This document shows positions 32,450-41,020 of a stretch of DNA of 64,000 nucleotides, one piece after another; position 1 is the first letter of the stretch; each line of letters begins with the position of its first letter. The position numbers and the translations under genes were made by a program. Source of the DNA: Streptomyces sp. TLI_235 (GTDB taxonomy: Bacteria > Actinomycetota > Actinomycetes > Streptomycetales > Streptomycetaceae). Below the pieces are notes generated by a model. That model ran no database searches, was not told where the DNA came from, and was given only the letters and a program-made list of their open reading frames with translations. Location: the NCBI GenBank assembly GCA_002300355.1, contig NSGV01000003.1, positions 806,001 through 870,000 of the forward strand, given 5' to 3'.

Positions 32450-32962
32450 ATGGGCGGCAACGGCAGAGCGGACGGCGTCTACCAGCCCGCGGACACCGGC
32501 GACGAGCAGGCCGACGCCACCGCACTCGACCTCGCGAACGCGCTGGACGAACGCACCTACGACGACATCCTCGACGAGGGCTGGTCGCCGCCCGAGAGAC
32601 CGCTCGGTGTGCGGCAGAGCGGCACCACGGCCGCCGAGCAGCGCACCGGCGAGACCCTGGACGAACGGTTGGCCCGCGAGCTGCCCGACCCGGCGGCGGA
32701 CGGTGGGGCCGGGCCGGGCGACAGCATCGGCGACCTGGCGGACGGTGAGGGGGAGCCGGTGGACCGCGAGGCGGGTACCGAGCGGGCCGGCCGGCTGGTC
32801 GCCCCCGGCGAGGGCGCGCACCCGGACACCGAGGGCCTCTGGGCCGACGATGTCGGAATCGACGCGGGTGCGGCGGGCGCCGAGGAGGCGGCCATGCACA
32901 TCGTGACGGACGCGGACCTCGACGCCGAGGTCGGCCCGGACGGTGCCCCGTCCGAGTTCTGA
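32450..32962 (+). CDS. DUF5709 family acidic protein
   Basis: A 170-residue highly acidic, low-complexity protein with the DUF5709 pattern: VYQPADTGDEQADATALDLANALDERTYDDILDEGWSPPERPLGV near the start and HIVTDADLDAE near the end. No enzyme motif is visible; it is probably intrinsically disordered and soluble. ATG 32450 follows a good AGGAGG site (32440 region). These proteins are widespread in Streptomyces with unknown function. Confidence 0.88.
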   Translation: MGGNGRADGVYQPADTGDEQADATALDLANALDERTYDDILDEGWSPPERPLGVRQSGTTAAEQRTGETLDERLARELPDPAADGGAGPGDSIGDLADGEGEPVDREAGTERAGRLVAPGEGAHPDTEGLWADDVGIDAGAAGAEEAAMHIVTDADLDAEVGPDGAPSEF

Positions 32963-32969
32963 GGCCGGG

Positions 32970-33338
32970 TCAGTCGGCGGGGCCTGAGCGGAGGTCGCCG
33001 AGGAGTTCGGCGCGGTCGGTGATCACGTCGGTGAGGATGGAGCGGGCGACGGCGAGGAGTTCGGCGACCTCGGGGCTGGCGATCCGGTAAATCACGGTGG
33101 TGCCGTCGCGTCGCGAGGTGACGACGCCGGCTCGGCGCAGCACGGCGAGTTGCTGGGAGAGGTTGGAGGCTTCGACGCCGACTTCGGGGAGGAGTTCGGC
33201 GACGGCGTGCTCACGCTGGCTGAGGAGTTCGAGGACGCGGATGCGCACCGGGTGGCCGAGGGTTTTGAAGAACTCGGCCTTGATCTGGTACAGCGGCACG
33301 GCCGTGACAGAGGGTTGCCGCGTGGTACCGGGTGGCAT
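32970..33338 (-). CDS. ArsR/SmtB family regulator
   Basis: A 122-residue winged-helix protein: LGHPVRIRVLELLSQREHAVAELLPEVGVEASNLSQQLAVLRRAGVV, then the wing RRDGTTVIYRIA. There is no ELCVCD-type metal-binding motif in the recognition helix and no cysteine is visible in the core, so it may respond to a non-metal signal. Start ATG 33338. The closest palindrome is at 33510-33525, upstream on this strand. The nearest gene it could control is the divergent kinase-like gene at 33653. Confidence 0.87.
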   Translation of the reverse strand: MPPGTTRQPSVTAVPLYQIKAEFFKTLGHPVRIRVLELLSQREHAVAELLPEVGVEASNLSQQLAVLRRAGVVTSRRDGTTVIYRIASPEVAELLAVARSILTDVITDRAELLGDLRSGPAD

Positions 33339-33509
33339 GGGGTCACCGTCCGTGTCGAGGATTGTTCGGGAGTCGGTTCGACTGTAGCGACGCAGGTCGA
33401 AGGACCGGGTCGCGGCGGACGCGCGGGTCGGCCGGTTCCGGGTCCGGGACTCCGGATCGCTCTCGTGACCGTATCGGTCCGACGGCTCCCCGCGCCGCAA
33501 CACATGGAC

Positions 33510-33525
33510 TTGCACATATGCGCAA
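33510..33525. promoter_or_regulatory. Candidate ArsR operator
   Basis: TTGCACATATGCGCAA is a palindrome with a single mismatched pair, flanked by GGAC and GTCC which extend the symmetry. It lies in the 314-base gap between the divergent ArsR and kinase-like genes, which otherwise holds no gene. Confidence 0.5.
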
Positions 33526-33652
33526 CTGTCCAAGTGGTCGCACGGGGACCTCCGGGCCGTCAGTTCCGCGTGGCGGCACATGAGAGGGTGGCGGGAGCCC
33601 CGGCACCGTCGCACGGTGCCGGCAGGGGGCGGGCGACCGGCTGGAGGCATCG

Positions 33653-34717
33653 GTGGAGAGTTCCGACCTGTCGCTCGGTGGACGGCTGGCCGCCCACGGC
33701 GCGGCCTCGACCGCGCTGGCCCTGTGCAGCGACCGCGGGCTGCGCGAACTGGTGGACGCGGCCGTGCCGCTGGGCTCCGGCATCGGTGGGCGGTCGGCGC
33801 TGCTGGAGGTGGCCGGTACGCCGGTGTTCGTGAAGCAGGTGCCGCTGACCGATCTGGAACTGCGGCCGGAGAACGTCCACTCCACGGCGAACCTGTTCGG
33901 GCTGCCCGCCTTCTGCCAGTACGGCATCGGCGGGCCGGGCTTCGGGGCCTGGCGGGAGCTGGCCGTGCACGTCATGACGACGAACTGGGTGCTCGCGGGC
34001 GAGCACGAGGGCTTTCCGCTGATGTACCACTGGCGTGTCCTGCCGGGCCCCGGCATGCCGTTGCCCGAGGAACTCGCCGATGTGGAACGAACCGTGGCCT
34101 ACTGGGGCGGCGGGCCGGGGGTGCGTCGCCGGATCGAGGCCCTCCGGGACTCCCGTGCGAGCGTCCTGCTGTTCCTGGAGTACATCCCGCAGAACCTGCA
34201 CAACTGGCTGGGCGCCCGGGTCGCGGCCGGCGGCGAGGAGGCCGGGCAGGCCTGCGCGATGGTGGAGCGGGAGCTGGACGCCGGCATCTCGTTCATGAAC
34301 GCCCGCGGGCTGCTGCACTTCGACGGCCACTTCCAGAACATCCTGACCGACGGCCGGCGGCTCTTCTTCGCGGACTACGGCCTCGCCGTCTCCTCCCGTT
34401 TCGAGCTCTCCCCGGACGAGGCCGCCTTCTTCGAGCGGCACCGCAGCTACGACCGCTGCTACACCGTCACCCACCTGGTGCGATGGCTGGGGACCGCCCT
34501 GTACGGGCACGGCCCGGACCGGCGGGACGCGTTCGTCCGCGCGTGCGCCGAAGGGAGGACGCCGCAGGGACTGCCGGCGGAGATCGAGTCCCTCCTCGTC
34601 CGCCATGCCCCGGTCGCCGACGTGCTGGGCGCCTTCTTCCGCGACCTCCAGCGGGAGAGCCGGACGACGCCGTACCCGCTGGAGGCGATCCGCCGGACCG
34701 GCCGGCCGATCTCCTGA
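33653..34717 (+). CDS. Protein-kinase-like/phosphotransferase-fold protein
   Basis: A 354-residue protein with a degenerate kinase fold: VFVKQVPLTDLEL in the N-lobe (lysine present), LLHFDGHFQNILTDG as catalytic-loop equivalent (Asp replaces the HRD context) and LFFADYGLAVSS as metal-binding Asp. The middle contains family-specific sequence (GPGFGAWRELAVHVMTTNWVLAG). Such proteins are annotated as protein kinase family or hypothetical in Streptomyces; the phosphoacceptor is unknown. Start GTG 33653 behind GGAGG. It is divergent from the ArsR gene. Confidence 0.8.
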   Translation: MESSDLSLGGRLAAHGAASTALALCSDRGLRELVDAAVPLGSGIGGRSALLEVAGTPVFVKQVPLTDLELRPENVHSTANLFGLPAFCQYGIGGPGFGAWRELAVHVMTTNWVLAGEHEGFPLMYHWRVLPGPGMPLPEELADVERTVAYWGGGPGVRRRIEALRDSRASVLLFLEYIPQNLHNWLGARVAAGGEEAGQACAMVERELDAGISFMNARGLLHFDGHFQNILTDGRRLFFADYGLAVSSRFELSPDEAAFFERHRSYDRCYTVTHLVRWLGTALYGHGPDRRDAFVRACAEGRTPQGLPAEIESLLVRHAPVADVLGAFFRDLQRESRTTPYPLEAIRRTGRPIS

Positions 34718-34748
34718 CGCATCGCCACATCGGTGACGGCAGTGGCGC

Positions 34749-35153
34749 CTACTCGCCCGTCGCTCGCGGGTGGCTCTCACGGCCGTGCCCTGTCACGGCG
34801 GCGATCACGGCGGCGACGGCGGCGGTCGCCACCAGGCTTGCCACCGCGACCAGGCCAGCGCCGATCACGAAGAGGCCACTGGAGTCGTCCGACCAGTCGT
34901 AGCAGGCGGCCGCGGTCAGGCCCGCCGTGGTACCGAGGACGGCGGCCGTGACGTGGCGCCGGGACGCGGCCCAACCGACCGCTACCAGCAGGGTCACCAG
35001 CAGACCGATCACCTGCCAGGCCTCGTAGGGGCCGCTCACCGACCCGTCGGGGTGCACGTCGCGGTGCTGGTCCCAGCCCAACCAGGCGGCCCAGGCCGCG
35101 ACCGGTACGAGGAACAGCACGAGGGCAGGGGCGAGTCTCTTCGACGGCGTCAT
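34749..35153 (-). CDS. Small membrane protein, four predicted helices
   Basis: A 134-residue protein with four hydrophobic segments (residues about 8-26, 46-64, 68-86, 92-118) separated by short loops, one holding HRDVHPDGSVSGPYEAWQ. No motif of known function. Start ATG 35153 is preferred over 35204, which adds a polar extension. It converges on the kinase-like gene and is divergent from the methyltransferase gene. Confidence 0.72.
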   Translation of the reverse strand: MTPSKRLAPALVLFLVPVAAWAAWLGWDQHRDVHPDGSVSGPYEAWQVIGLLVTLLVAVGWAASRRHVTAAVLGTTAGLTAAACYDWSDDSSGLFVIGAGLVAVASLVATAAVAAVIAAVTGHGRESHPRATGE

Positions 35154-35278
35154 GATCCAAGCGTCCCGGCCGGCCACGGACGTGGGCAGAGCGCGCGTAC
35201 TCACCTCCCCCTGAGTAGCCCGACCGGGCGAGCGGTTCGTTCAAGACGGCGCTGCACAGCCCCGCCGAGACTGCTCGC

Positions 35279-35944
35279 ATGACTGAGCAGACCTTCACCC
35301 CGGCCCTCGGCCGTTTCGCCCCCACCCGCCTCTACGACCCGGTGATCGCCCTGATGCGCGAGCGGCTGTGGCGGAGCCTGCTCGCCATGCACGTGGCGCC
35401 GCGGCCGGGCGACGTGATCGTCGACGTGGGCTGCGGTACGGGCTCGCTGGCCCTGCTGCTCGGCCGGGTCGAGCCGCAGGCCCGGATCGTCGGCGTCGAC
35501 CCCGACCGCGAGGTTCTGGCGGTGGCGCGGCGGAAGGCCGCGACCGCGGTCGCCGCCGCGGGCGCGACGCCGGAGTGGCGGGTCGGCCTCGGGGACGCGG
35601 TGGCCGACATCGTGGGCGCCGGATCGGCGGACGCCGTCGTCTCCAGCCTCGTCCTGCACCAGTGCCCGCTCGCGATGAAGCGGGCGGTGCTCGCGGCGAT
35701 GTTCGCCGTGCTGCGTCCCGGCGGCAGGCTGGTGCTCGCCGACTACGGGCTGCAGCGGACGAGGGCCATGCGGCTGGCGTTCCGCGCCGTGCAGTTCGCG
35801 GACGGCAGGGAGGACACCCAACCCAACGCGGACGGCGTGCTACCCCACCTCATGTTCGAGGCCGGGTTCCGGACGGTGCGCGAGGCGGAGGTCGTCCCGA
35901 CGGTCACCGGCTCGATCTCCGTCTACACCGCCCGTCGCGACTGA
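35279..35944 (+). CDS. Class I SAM-dependent methyltransferase
   Basis: A 221-residue methyltransferase of the UbiE/COQ5-like group. Motif I is VIVDVGCGTGSLALLLG (residues 48-64), motif II ends in VGVDPDREVL, and ADAVVSSLVLHQCP and LRPGGRLVLADYG are motifs IV-V. It would methylate a small molecule, unidentified. Start ATG 35279. Its 3-prime end overlaps the end of the convergent AraC gene by 105 bases, an unusual but allowed arrangement that could create antisense control. Confidence 0.9.
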   Translation: MTEQTFTPALGRFAPTRLYDPVIALMRERLWRSLLAMHVAPRPGDVIVDVGCGTGSLALLLGRVEPQARIVGVDPDREVLAVARRKAATAVAAAGATPEWRVGLGDAVADIVGAGSADAVVSSLVLHQCPLAMKRAVLAAMFAVLRPGGRLVLADYGLQRTRAMRLAFRAVQFADGREDTQPNADGVLPHLMFEAGFRTVREAEVVPTVTGSISVYTARRD

Positions 35945-36625
35945 CCGGCGCAGCACCGGAAGCACGGCGGACGGCGTCATCCCCAGCATCTCCCGCATCT
36001 GTCTGCTGAAGTGGGCCTGATCGGCGAACCCGGCCGTGACGGCCGCTTCGGCGAGCGTCTGCCCGTCGCTCAGCGCCTCGGCCGCGCGCACCAGCCGCTG
36101 CCAGATCCGCCAGCGGGTCAGCGGCAGCCCCAACTGCTGCCGGGACAGGGCACGCAGACGCTGGGGCGAGAGCCCGATCTGCGCGGCGACTGCGGGCAGT
36201 GGGGCTCCGCGTTCGGTCAGGGCGTCCAGTGCGGCGCGCAGCCGCGGGTCCAGTTCGGCCGACCGGAGCCCACCGGCGCGGCGGAGCTCCTGCTCGTCCA
36301 GGCCGCGCAGGTCGGGGGCCACGGTGACGCCCTCCCGACAGGCGGCCCGCAGCCGGTCCGCGAAGGCGCTGTGCGGATCGACGAAGCAGGTGAGCACGCC
36401 CGGGGTCGGCGCCATCCGGTGCCGCACCATCGGCGGCACGATCACCGCCGGACCGCGGTGACCGGCCCCGGAGGCGTCGACGATCAGCACGTCACCCGCC
36501 GCCACCGCAACGGCGACCTGGAAGGCGGCGTGGTGGTGGAAGGATCCGTCGGTCAACGGCCCCCGGTAGAGCGCATACCCCTCCCCGACGGCGAAGTACG
36601 GCGTCGGCCCCTCCCCGGTCTGCAT
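35840..36625 (-). CDS. AraC family transcriptional regulator
   Basis: A 261-residue regulator with an N-terminal cupin-like sensor (FHHHAAFQVAVAV, then GPAVIVPPMVRHRM) and a C-terminal AraC domain of two HTH units (LPAVAAQIGLSPQRLRALSRQQLGLPLTRWRIWQRLVRAAEAL and LAEAAVTAGFADQAHFSRQMREMLGMTPSAV). The last 35 residues overlap the convergent methyltransferase gene and are basic and unconserved. Start ATG 36625. Likely target genes are not evident; it may regulate itself or the methyltransferase. Confidence 0.88.
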   Translation of the reverse strand: MQTGEGPTPYFAVGEGYALYRGPLTDGSFHHHAAFQVAVAVAAGDVLIVDASGAGHRGPAVIVPPMVRHRMAPTPGVLTCFVDPHSAFADRLRAACREGVTVAPDLRGLDEQELRRAGGLRSAELDPRLRAALDALTERGAPLPAVAAQIGLSPQRLRALSRQQLGLPLTRWRIWQRLVRAAEALSDGQTLAEAAVTAGFADQAHFSRQMREMLGMTPSAVLPVLRRSVATGGVDGDRAGDRRDDLRLAHRPEPGLEHEVG

Positions 36626-36679
36626 GCCCTCGATGCTGTCAGACCCACGGGGTGTTGCGGCCGCGAACGAGTCGGCACG

Positions 36680-37111
36680 CTACATCTCGAAGAGAGCCTC
36701 CGCCTGCGGCGGGGGATCGAGGACCGCTCGAACGCGGCCGACGCTCTGTCGCCACCGGGGACCGTTGACGGACTCGTCCCACAGTTCGGCGAGGTCGGAC
36801 TCCTCCGCGAGAACCCGGTCGAGGGCATCGGCGGCAAGGAGCCGGAGGTCGGCCGCGAAGGTCGGCAGGGTCTCCTCGGGACCGAAGACCGTCGTGACGG
36901 GTTCACCGCCGGGGCACTGCGATGCGACAAGAGCGGCGGCGGCGACGGCGTCGACACCGTCTCCGTAGCCGAGAACGTCCCGATTCCGGACGGCGCGGAT
37001 CAGCGTGCCCCGGATGAGCCTCTCCCGGTCGCCCGGCGCCGTGTCGTCCAGGGTGTTCGCCCAGTCCGCGGCCGTGTCGTTCTCGAAGGGGCCGATGTCC
37101 CAAGTGCCCAT
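36680..37111 (-). CDS. DUF4259 family protein
   Basis: A 143-residue protein opening with MGTWDIGPFENDTAADWA, the hallmark of DUF4259, followed by an alpha-helical body (AAAALVASQ, LLAADALDRVLAEESDLAELW). Soluble, no catalytic motif. These proteins are often found among immunity-type genes of polymorphic toxin regions, but no toxin is seen next to it. Start ATG 37111; the 37147 start adds an unconserved head. Confidence 0.87.
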   Translation of the reverse strand: MGTWDIGPFENDTAADWANTLDDTAPGDRERLIRGTLIRAVRNRDVLGYGDGVDAVAAAALVASQCPGGEPVTTVFGPEETLPTFAADLRLLAADALDRVLAEESDLAELWDESVNGPRWRQSVGRVRAVLDPPPQAEALFEM

Positions 37112-37193
37112 GGTTCTCCTCGCATGTCCGTCCACGGATCCTCGCACCGGCCGCCGACAGCGGCGAGGGCGGCGGGGCCGAGTTCCTCCGTCG

Positions 37194-38147
37194 TCACGCC
37201 GGCCGGACGATTCGTGCCGTCGTGGCCGCGCCGCCGATGTGGATCAGTGGGCCGTGCGGGCCCGGCTGTGCGGCGGCGGTGATGGTGGCGGGCATGCCGA
37301 GGGTGTCGCCCATGTCGACGGTGAGGTCGGTGACGCCGGTGCGGGCGAGGTGGGCGGCGAGGCATGCGGTGCTGTTGACGTTGGCGATGTCCTCCGGGAC
37401 ACCGATCGACGGGGCGAACATGCGGGCGGCCAGGCGGCCTTCGGCGGTCGGGACGCAGTGAACGTAGCAGCCGAGCAGTCCGAGGCGGTCGCAGGCGGCG
37501 CGGAGCCGGTCGAAGTCCGGGGTGAGTGCGGCGAGAACGGTTCGCGAGGGCACGGGGACGAGCAGCCGTGGCCGGCCCAGGGCGGCGATGCGGGCACCGG
37601 GCGCGAGGGTGTCGGCGGTGAGGGTGTCGGCGGTGAGGGTGTCGGCGGTGAGGGTGTCAGGGGTGAGGGTGTCGGGGGTGAGGGTGTCGGGGGTCAGGCC
37701 CAGAGCGTCGAGGACGGCGGCGTGTTCGTCGGCCGCGGGTTCGCGCACGTCGACGGGCCCCGGGTCGAAGGTGGCCGAGTACCGGCCGCCGGTCCGGACG
37801 GCGTGGCCGGTGAACACGCGGCCCGGCGTACGGACGGGGGCCCGGAACTCCTGGACCCCGGCACGTTCGGCGAGGAAGGCCAGTGCCGCGACCGTCCCGT
37901 GGCCGCACGCGGGCAGCTCCCCCGCCGCGGTGAAGAAGCGCAGCGACACCTCGGGGCCCGCGGGTCCGCCGTCCGCGGCCGAGACGTAGACGGCGTGCGA
38001 GGTGCCCGTCCGGGCGGGCACGGTGCGGCGTGCGTCGTCGCTCAGGTCGGCCTCGCCGAGGTCGGCCTCGTCCAGCACGGCGGTCGGGCTGCCGCCGCGG
38101 CCCTCGCGGAGGCACGCCCGCACGATCGCAACAGTGGCATCGGGCAC
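37194..38147 (-). CDS. PhzF-like protein with an in-frame pentapeptide repeat insert and altered active site
   Basis: A 317-residue PhzF-fold protein (GGSPTAVL near the start, LPACGHGTVAAL in lobe 1, IGVPEDIANVNSTACLAAHL in lobe 2). Compared with the intact PhzF at 8337, the catalytic Glu position of HPETAF reads GTSHAVYV, so the acid is missing. Between the two lobes lies a six-fold repeat of TPDTL/TADTL encoded by the 15-bp array at 37605-37694, absent from relatives I know. Start ATG 38147. It may be a non-catalytic paralogue; reading frame is otherwise intact. Confidence 0.82.
   Translation of the reverse strand: MPDATVAIVRACLREGRGGSPTAVLDEADLGEADLSDDARRTVPARTGTSHAVYVSAADGGPAGPEVSLRFFTAAGELPACGHGTVAALAFLAERAGVQEFRAPVRTPGRVFTGHAVRTGGRYSATFDPGPVDVREPAADEHAAVLDALGLTPDTLTPDTLTPDTLTADTLTADTLTADTLAPGARIAALGRPRLLVPVPSRTVLAALTPDFDRLRAACDRLGLLGCYVHCVPTAEGRLAARMFAPSIGVPEDIANVNSTACLAAHLARTGVTDLTVDMGDTLGMPATITAAAQPGPHGPLIHIGGAATTARIVRPA
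37605..37694. repeat. In-frame 15-bp minisatellite, six copies
   Basis: Six consecutive units of GAGGGTGTCGGCGGT (first three identical, last three GGGGGT-ended, one with a single extra change) lie inside the PhzF-like gene. Since the unit is a multiple of three, copy-number change would keep the frame. Confidence 0.95.
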
Positions 38148-38241
38148 GGGACAAGGACAGCACCCGAGCCGGCCGTCTGCAAGGCCGACCCGGGTGCGGT
38201 GGTGCGGACGCGGTGGTGCGGATGCGGCGGGCCGTGAACCT

Positions 38242-38661
38242 CTAGTTCAGGGTGAACTTCTGGGCCGCGGCGCCGTTGCAGTCCCAGATCTGCAGCCGCG
38301 TGCCGTTGCCGGTCGCGCCGTTCGGCGCGTCCAGACAACGCCCCGACTGCGGGTTGCGCAGCGAACCGTCCGCCTGCTGCACCCACTTCTGCCCACCGAC
38401 CCCGTTGCCGTCCCACAGCTCGACCTGCGCGCCGCTGGCAGTGCCGTTGCCGTTGATGTCCAGGCAGCGGCCGAGCGTGCTCAGCGAGTTGTCGGCGTTG
38501 TGGCACCAGTGCTGGTCCAGGGCCCAGGACTGGCTGTCCCACAGCTGGACGGCCGCCGAGTTGCCGCCGGTGTCGTCGGCCGCGACGTCGACACACGTGC
38601 CGCCCGGGCCGGTGACGGGGGCGCCACCGTTGACGGAGACGGCCGGCGCATCGGGCATCAT
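38242..38661 (-). pseudogene. Ricin-type (CBM13) lectin domain cut from a larger secreted protein
   Basis: The frame encodes 139 residues, almost exactly one beta-trefoil: three repeats with RCLDING, RCLDAPNG and the QxW elements LDQHWCHN, GQKWVQQ, AQKFTLN. Such domains end secreted glycosidases; here there is no signal peptide or catalytic domain, and the conserved sequence starts abruptly a few residues after ATG 38661. It looks like a 3-prime stump of a glycosidase gene. Confidence 0.72.
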
Positions 38662-38702
38662 GGTCGCCAGTTGCGGCCAAGCTGAGAGGACGTGCGCTGC
38701 AG

Positions 38703-39272
38703 GTGTCTGGGATCGGGCAGACTGCGCTGACGGCGCTGTGGCAGCATCGGTGGCCTGACTGCCCTCCGGTGGGGCACCGACTCCGCGGGCCCTATCGGGA
38801 CGTCTGGGTGCGCTTCCACAGCCTTCCGGAGTCGAAGCGGTACGCGCAGGACGAGGACGAGTACGCCGTCGTCCTCGACCGTTACAACACGGTGCTCGAC
38901 GAGCTGTTCGCTGGTACGGACGTGTACGTGATCACCCCCGTGTGGACGACCGGACCCGAGGTTCCGCCGGACCGAGCGGATGCCGGCTACTGGCAGAGCC
39001 TGCTGGTGGAGGACGACCCCGATCCGGAGTTCCGCACCTATTACCACCTCTTCGCCGCCAGGCGGCCCTGGCAGCACGGCTGTATCGACGATCTGCTGCG
39101 CGACGTTGCGGACGACAAAATGGCGGACGTCTTGATCACCGACGTCCAACTGCACCGCATCCATCACCCTTACGACGGCGGCGCCGACGTCTTCCTCACG
39201 ACGGCGGAGGAACGGGATCAGATGCGTGACCGGCACGCCGACTGGCTCTCCAGCCACCCGGGCGGCCTGTGA
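38703..39272 (+). CDS. DUF3885-like protein
   Basis: A 189-residue soluble protein starting at GTG 38703. The segment VWVRFHSLPESKRYAQDEDEYAVVLDRYNTVLDELF is typical of the DUF3885 family, and the remainder (DLLRDVADDKMADVLITDVQLHRIHHPYDGGADVFL) matches its C-terminal half. Function unknown. It is divergent from the lectin stump, with only 41 bases between, so its own promoter region may have been affected by the deletion there. Confidence 0.8.
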   Translation: MSGIGQTALTALWQHRWPDCPPVGHRLRGPYRDVWVRFHSLPESKRYAQDEDEYAVVLDRYNTVLDELFAGTDVYVITPVWTTGPEVPPDRADAGYWQSLLVEDDPDPEFRTYYHLFAARRPWQHGCIDDLLRDVADDKMADVLITDVQLHRIHHPYDGGADVFLTTAEERDQMRDRHADWLSSHPGGL

Positions 39273-39289
39273 CCCCCGAACCCCTACCG

Positions 39290-39390
39290 CCGCGTTCGCG
39301 CGGTAGGCGGAAACAGATGAGCAACACCGCGATGCCGCCGAGGAGGTGGTCGACCCTGCGCTCGTAGCGAAGGTGCAGGCGACGACAGCC
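39290..39390 (-). mobile_element. C-terminal remnant of an IS5-type transposase
   Basis: The minus strand reads CRRLHLRYERRVDHLLGGIAVLLICFRLPR, which resembles the last 30 residues of IS5-family transposases (RRLxxRYERR followed by a hydrophobic LICxRRL end). The frame upstream is scrambled and no catalytic residues or terminal repeats are seen. The stretch 39273-39617 holds nothing else recognisable. Confidence 0.5.
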
Positions 39391-39617
39391 GGCGGCCCCG
39401 CCCATCTGATGTTGCGCTCCCGATGGCGCACCACTCGCCGGAACCACTCCCACGCCTGGCCCGAGACCTGGGCGGTGGATCACAAGGCGCGCCACGTGCG
39501 CGCGGTCGGGAGACCAGCACCCGGGCGACACGCTGCCTGACCTCGTTCCCGACCGCTCCGCCGGGGAAGTCGGCAGCCCAGGAGTGCAGTTGCAGCCGTC
39601 GGGCCAAGTCCGCTCCC

Positions 39618-40034
39618 CTACCCGGCCGTCGCCAGGTCCGCGGCAAGCGCGGGCGCGAGCCCGTCGGGGTCGACCTCGAACAGCGAGCGGCTCGCGTCGA
39701 CGACCATCGCCGGGTGGTCGAGATCGTCGGGCGGGGTGAGCACCAAGCGGTCCAGGACCGGTCCCTCGCCGGTGAGGGCGGCCCAGCCCGGCCGGACGGG
39801 GTCGCGCTCCGACTCGCTCACGTCGAGCAAGTTCCCGCCGTGCGCCTCGACCTCGACCCCACAGTGTGCTGCTCCGACAACCAGACCGTCCCAGGCCGGT
39901 GAGAGCCTGCGCCCATGGAGCACGGCGCGCCTCGCACCCCGTCGTGCTGGCCTGCGCAGTGACAGGTTCACGGCCGGGGCGGCACGACCGGCGATCACCC
40001 GGAGGTCCGTTCGCGAAGGCAGCACCGTGACCAC
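39618..40034 (-). CDS. Hypothetical protein
   Basis: A roughly 138-residue frame with strong third-position GC over its C-terminal 90 residues (LSPAWDGLVVGAAHCGVEVE, then LTPPDDLDHPAMVVDASRSLFEVDPDG), indicating real coding. Family not recognised. The start is uncertain: GTG 40034 is given, while GTG 40091 would overlap the divergent MarR gene more. Part of an old gene left after rearrangement is possible. Confidence 0.5.
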   Translation of the reverse strand: MVTVLPSRTDLRVIAGRAAPAVNLSLRRPARRGARRAVLHGRRLSPAWDGLVVGAAHCGVEVEAHGGNLLDVSESERDPVRPGWAALTGEGPVLDRLVLTPPDDLDHPAMVVDASRSLFEVDPDGLAPALAADLATAG

Positions 40035-40524
40035 GAGGGGTGGGGCACGGCCTTGTCCTGGATACTCCGATTCCGTATTTTCCGAAACCACGAAGTCCGA
40101 ATCCGTTCCATCCGGGCGTTCGGGGTTGCTGGCCTTGCAGCGTGCGACTCACGCCACCTTGCAGCTGATTGCCACCGAACTCGTCGATCTGGACCTGACC
40201 GCCTCCGAGATCAACGCCCTGGCGAATCTCGCCGACGGCCAGGGCCGAACCGTGTCCCAGCTGGGCGCCGCCGTCGGCACCCGCCCCACGACGCTGACCG
40301 GCGTGCTCGACCGGCTGGAGCGACGTGGTCACATCACCCGCGGCACGCGGGCCGGCGACCGCCGCTCGGTTCTCATCGAGCTCACGGAGTCCGGGCAGGC
40401 GGCGGCCGCCCTGATCGGGCAGACGCTGGCCGATCTTGAAAGCCGCGCCCTGGACGGCCTGCCGGCCGAGTCGATCGCCGGTTTCCATGCCGTACTGGAT
40501 GCGTTGATCAAGGAGGGCTCGTGA
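40027..40524 (+). CDS. MarR family transcriptional regulator
   Basis: A winged-helix protein of about 165 residues: LQRATHATLQLIATELVDLDLTASEINALANLADGQGRTVSQLGAAVGTRPTTLTGVLDRLERRGHITRG, then the wing GDRRSVLIELTESG and a dimerisation helix. The start is doubtful: GTG 40027 has a GAAGG site, but homologous sequence seems to begin about 20 codons later where no standard start exists except TTG. The stop overlaps the next gene by four bases (GTGA), which is disrupted. Confidence 0.75.
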   Translation: MTTRGGARPCPGYSDSVFSETTKSESVPSGRSGLLALQRATHATLQLIATELVDLDLTASEINALANLADGQGRTVSQLGAAVGTRPTTLTGVLDRLERRGHITRGTRAGDRRSVLIELTESGQAAAALIGQTLADLESRALDGLPAESIAGFHAVLDALIKEGS

Positions 40525-40982
40525 GCGGGACCGGCTCCGGCGAGGGCGCGGAGCCTTCGCCGTTCACGCAGTTGATGGACGAGGTGATGGCCACCGCCGA
40601 GCGGTTCGGGCACCGTCAGCACGTCCACGTGACCTGACTGGCCGTCCGGCGCCATGGAACCGCAGCGGCGGTGGACCTGAACAGAGACGGGATCCAGCGC
40701 ACCGCCCGCTACGCAGGCGCCCCCCAGAAGTACAACGCCACCGCCAGCCGGGCCTGGGTCGAGTTGGTAGGTCACCATGCGGGCCGGTCGGACACCGCGG
40801 ACTTCGACGCATTCGCCGACGAGCACCCCGCGTTGCTCGACAAGAAGCTGCTGACCCGCTTCTACCGGTCCTCGACACTGGCGGGCGCCCCGGCCAGGAC
40901 AGGCTGGGTCGAGCCCGACCTCGCGCCCTTCCCCCGACACACCGAACCGGTGAGGCGGAACGGACCGACCGCGACGGCCTGA
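40521..40982 (+). pseudogene. Gene downstream of MarR interrupted by one in-frame TGA
   Basis: From GTG 40521 the frame runs through LMDEVMATAERFGHRQHVHVT to TGA 40635-40637 and then continues in the same frame for another 115 residues (LAVRRHGTAAAVDL, GIQRTARYAGAPQKYNAT, LLTRFYRSSTLAGAPARTGWVEPDLAPF) to 40982. A single change of TGG to TGA explains the break. The family, small MarR-coupled proteins of unknown function, has no known selenocysteine use. It may also be a sequencing error. Confidence 0.7.
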
Positions 40983-41020
40983 CGCGGGAGAAGGTCGTCC
41001 AGCCGACGGAGGCGCTCGCG

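Noticed and set aside
37605..37694. CRISPR array
   Set aside because: Units are contiguous 15-mers without spacers and lie in frame within a gene.
40635..40637. TGA as a selenocysteine codon
   Set aside because: The family position is expected to be tryptophan, no SECIS-like hairpin was noticed after the TGA, and no selenium genes are present in the window.
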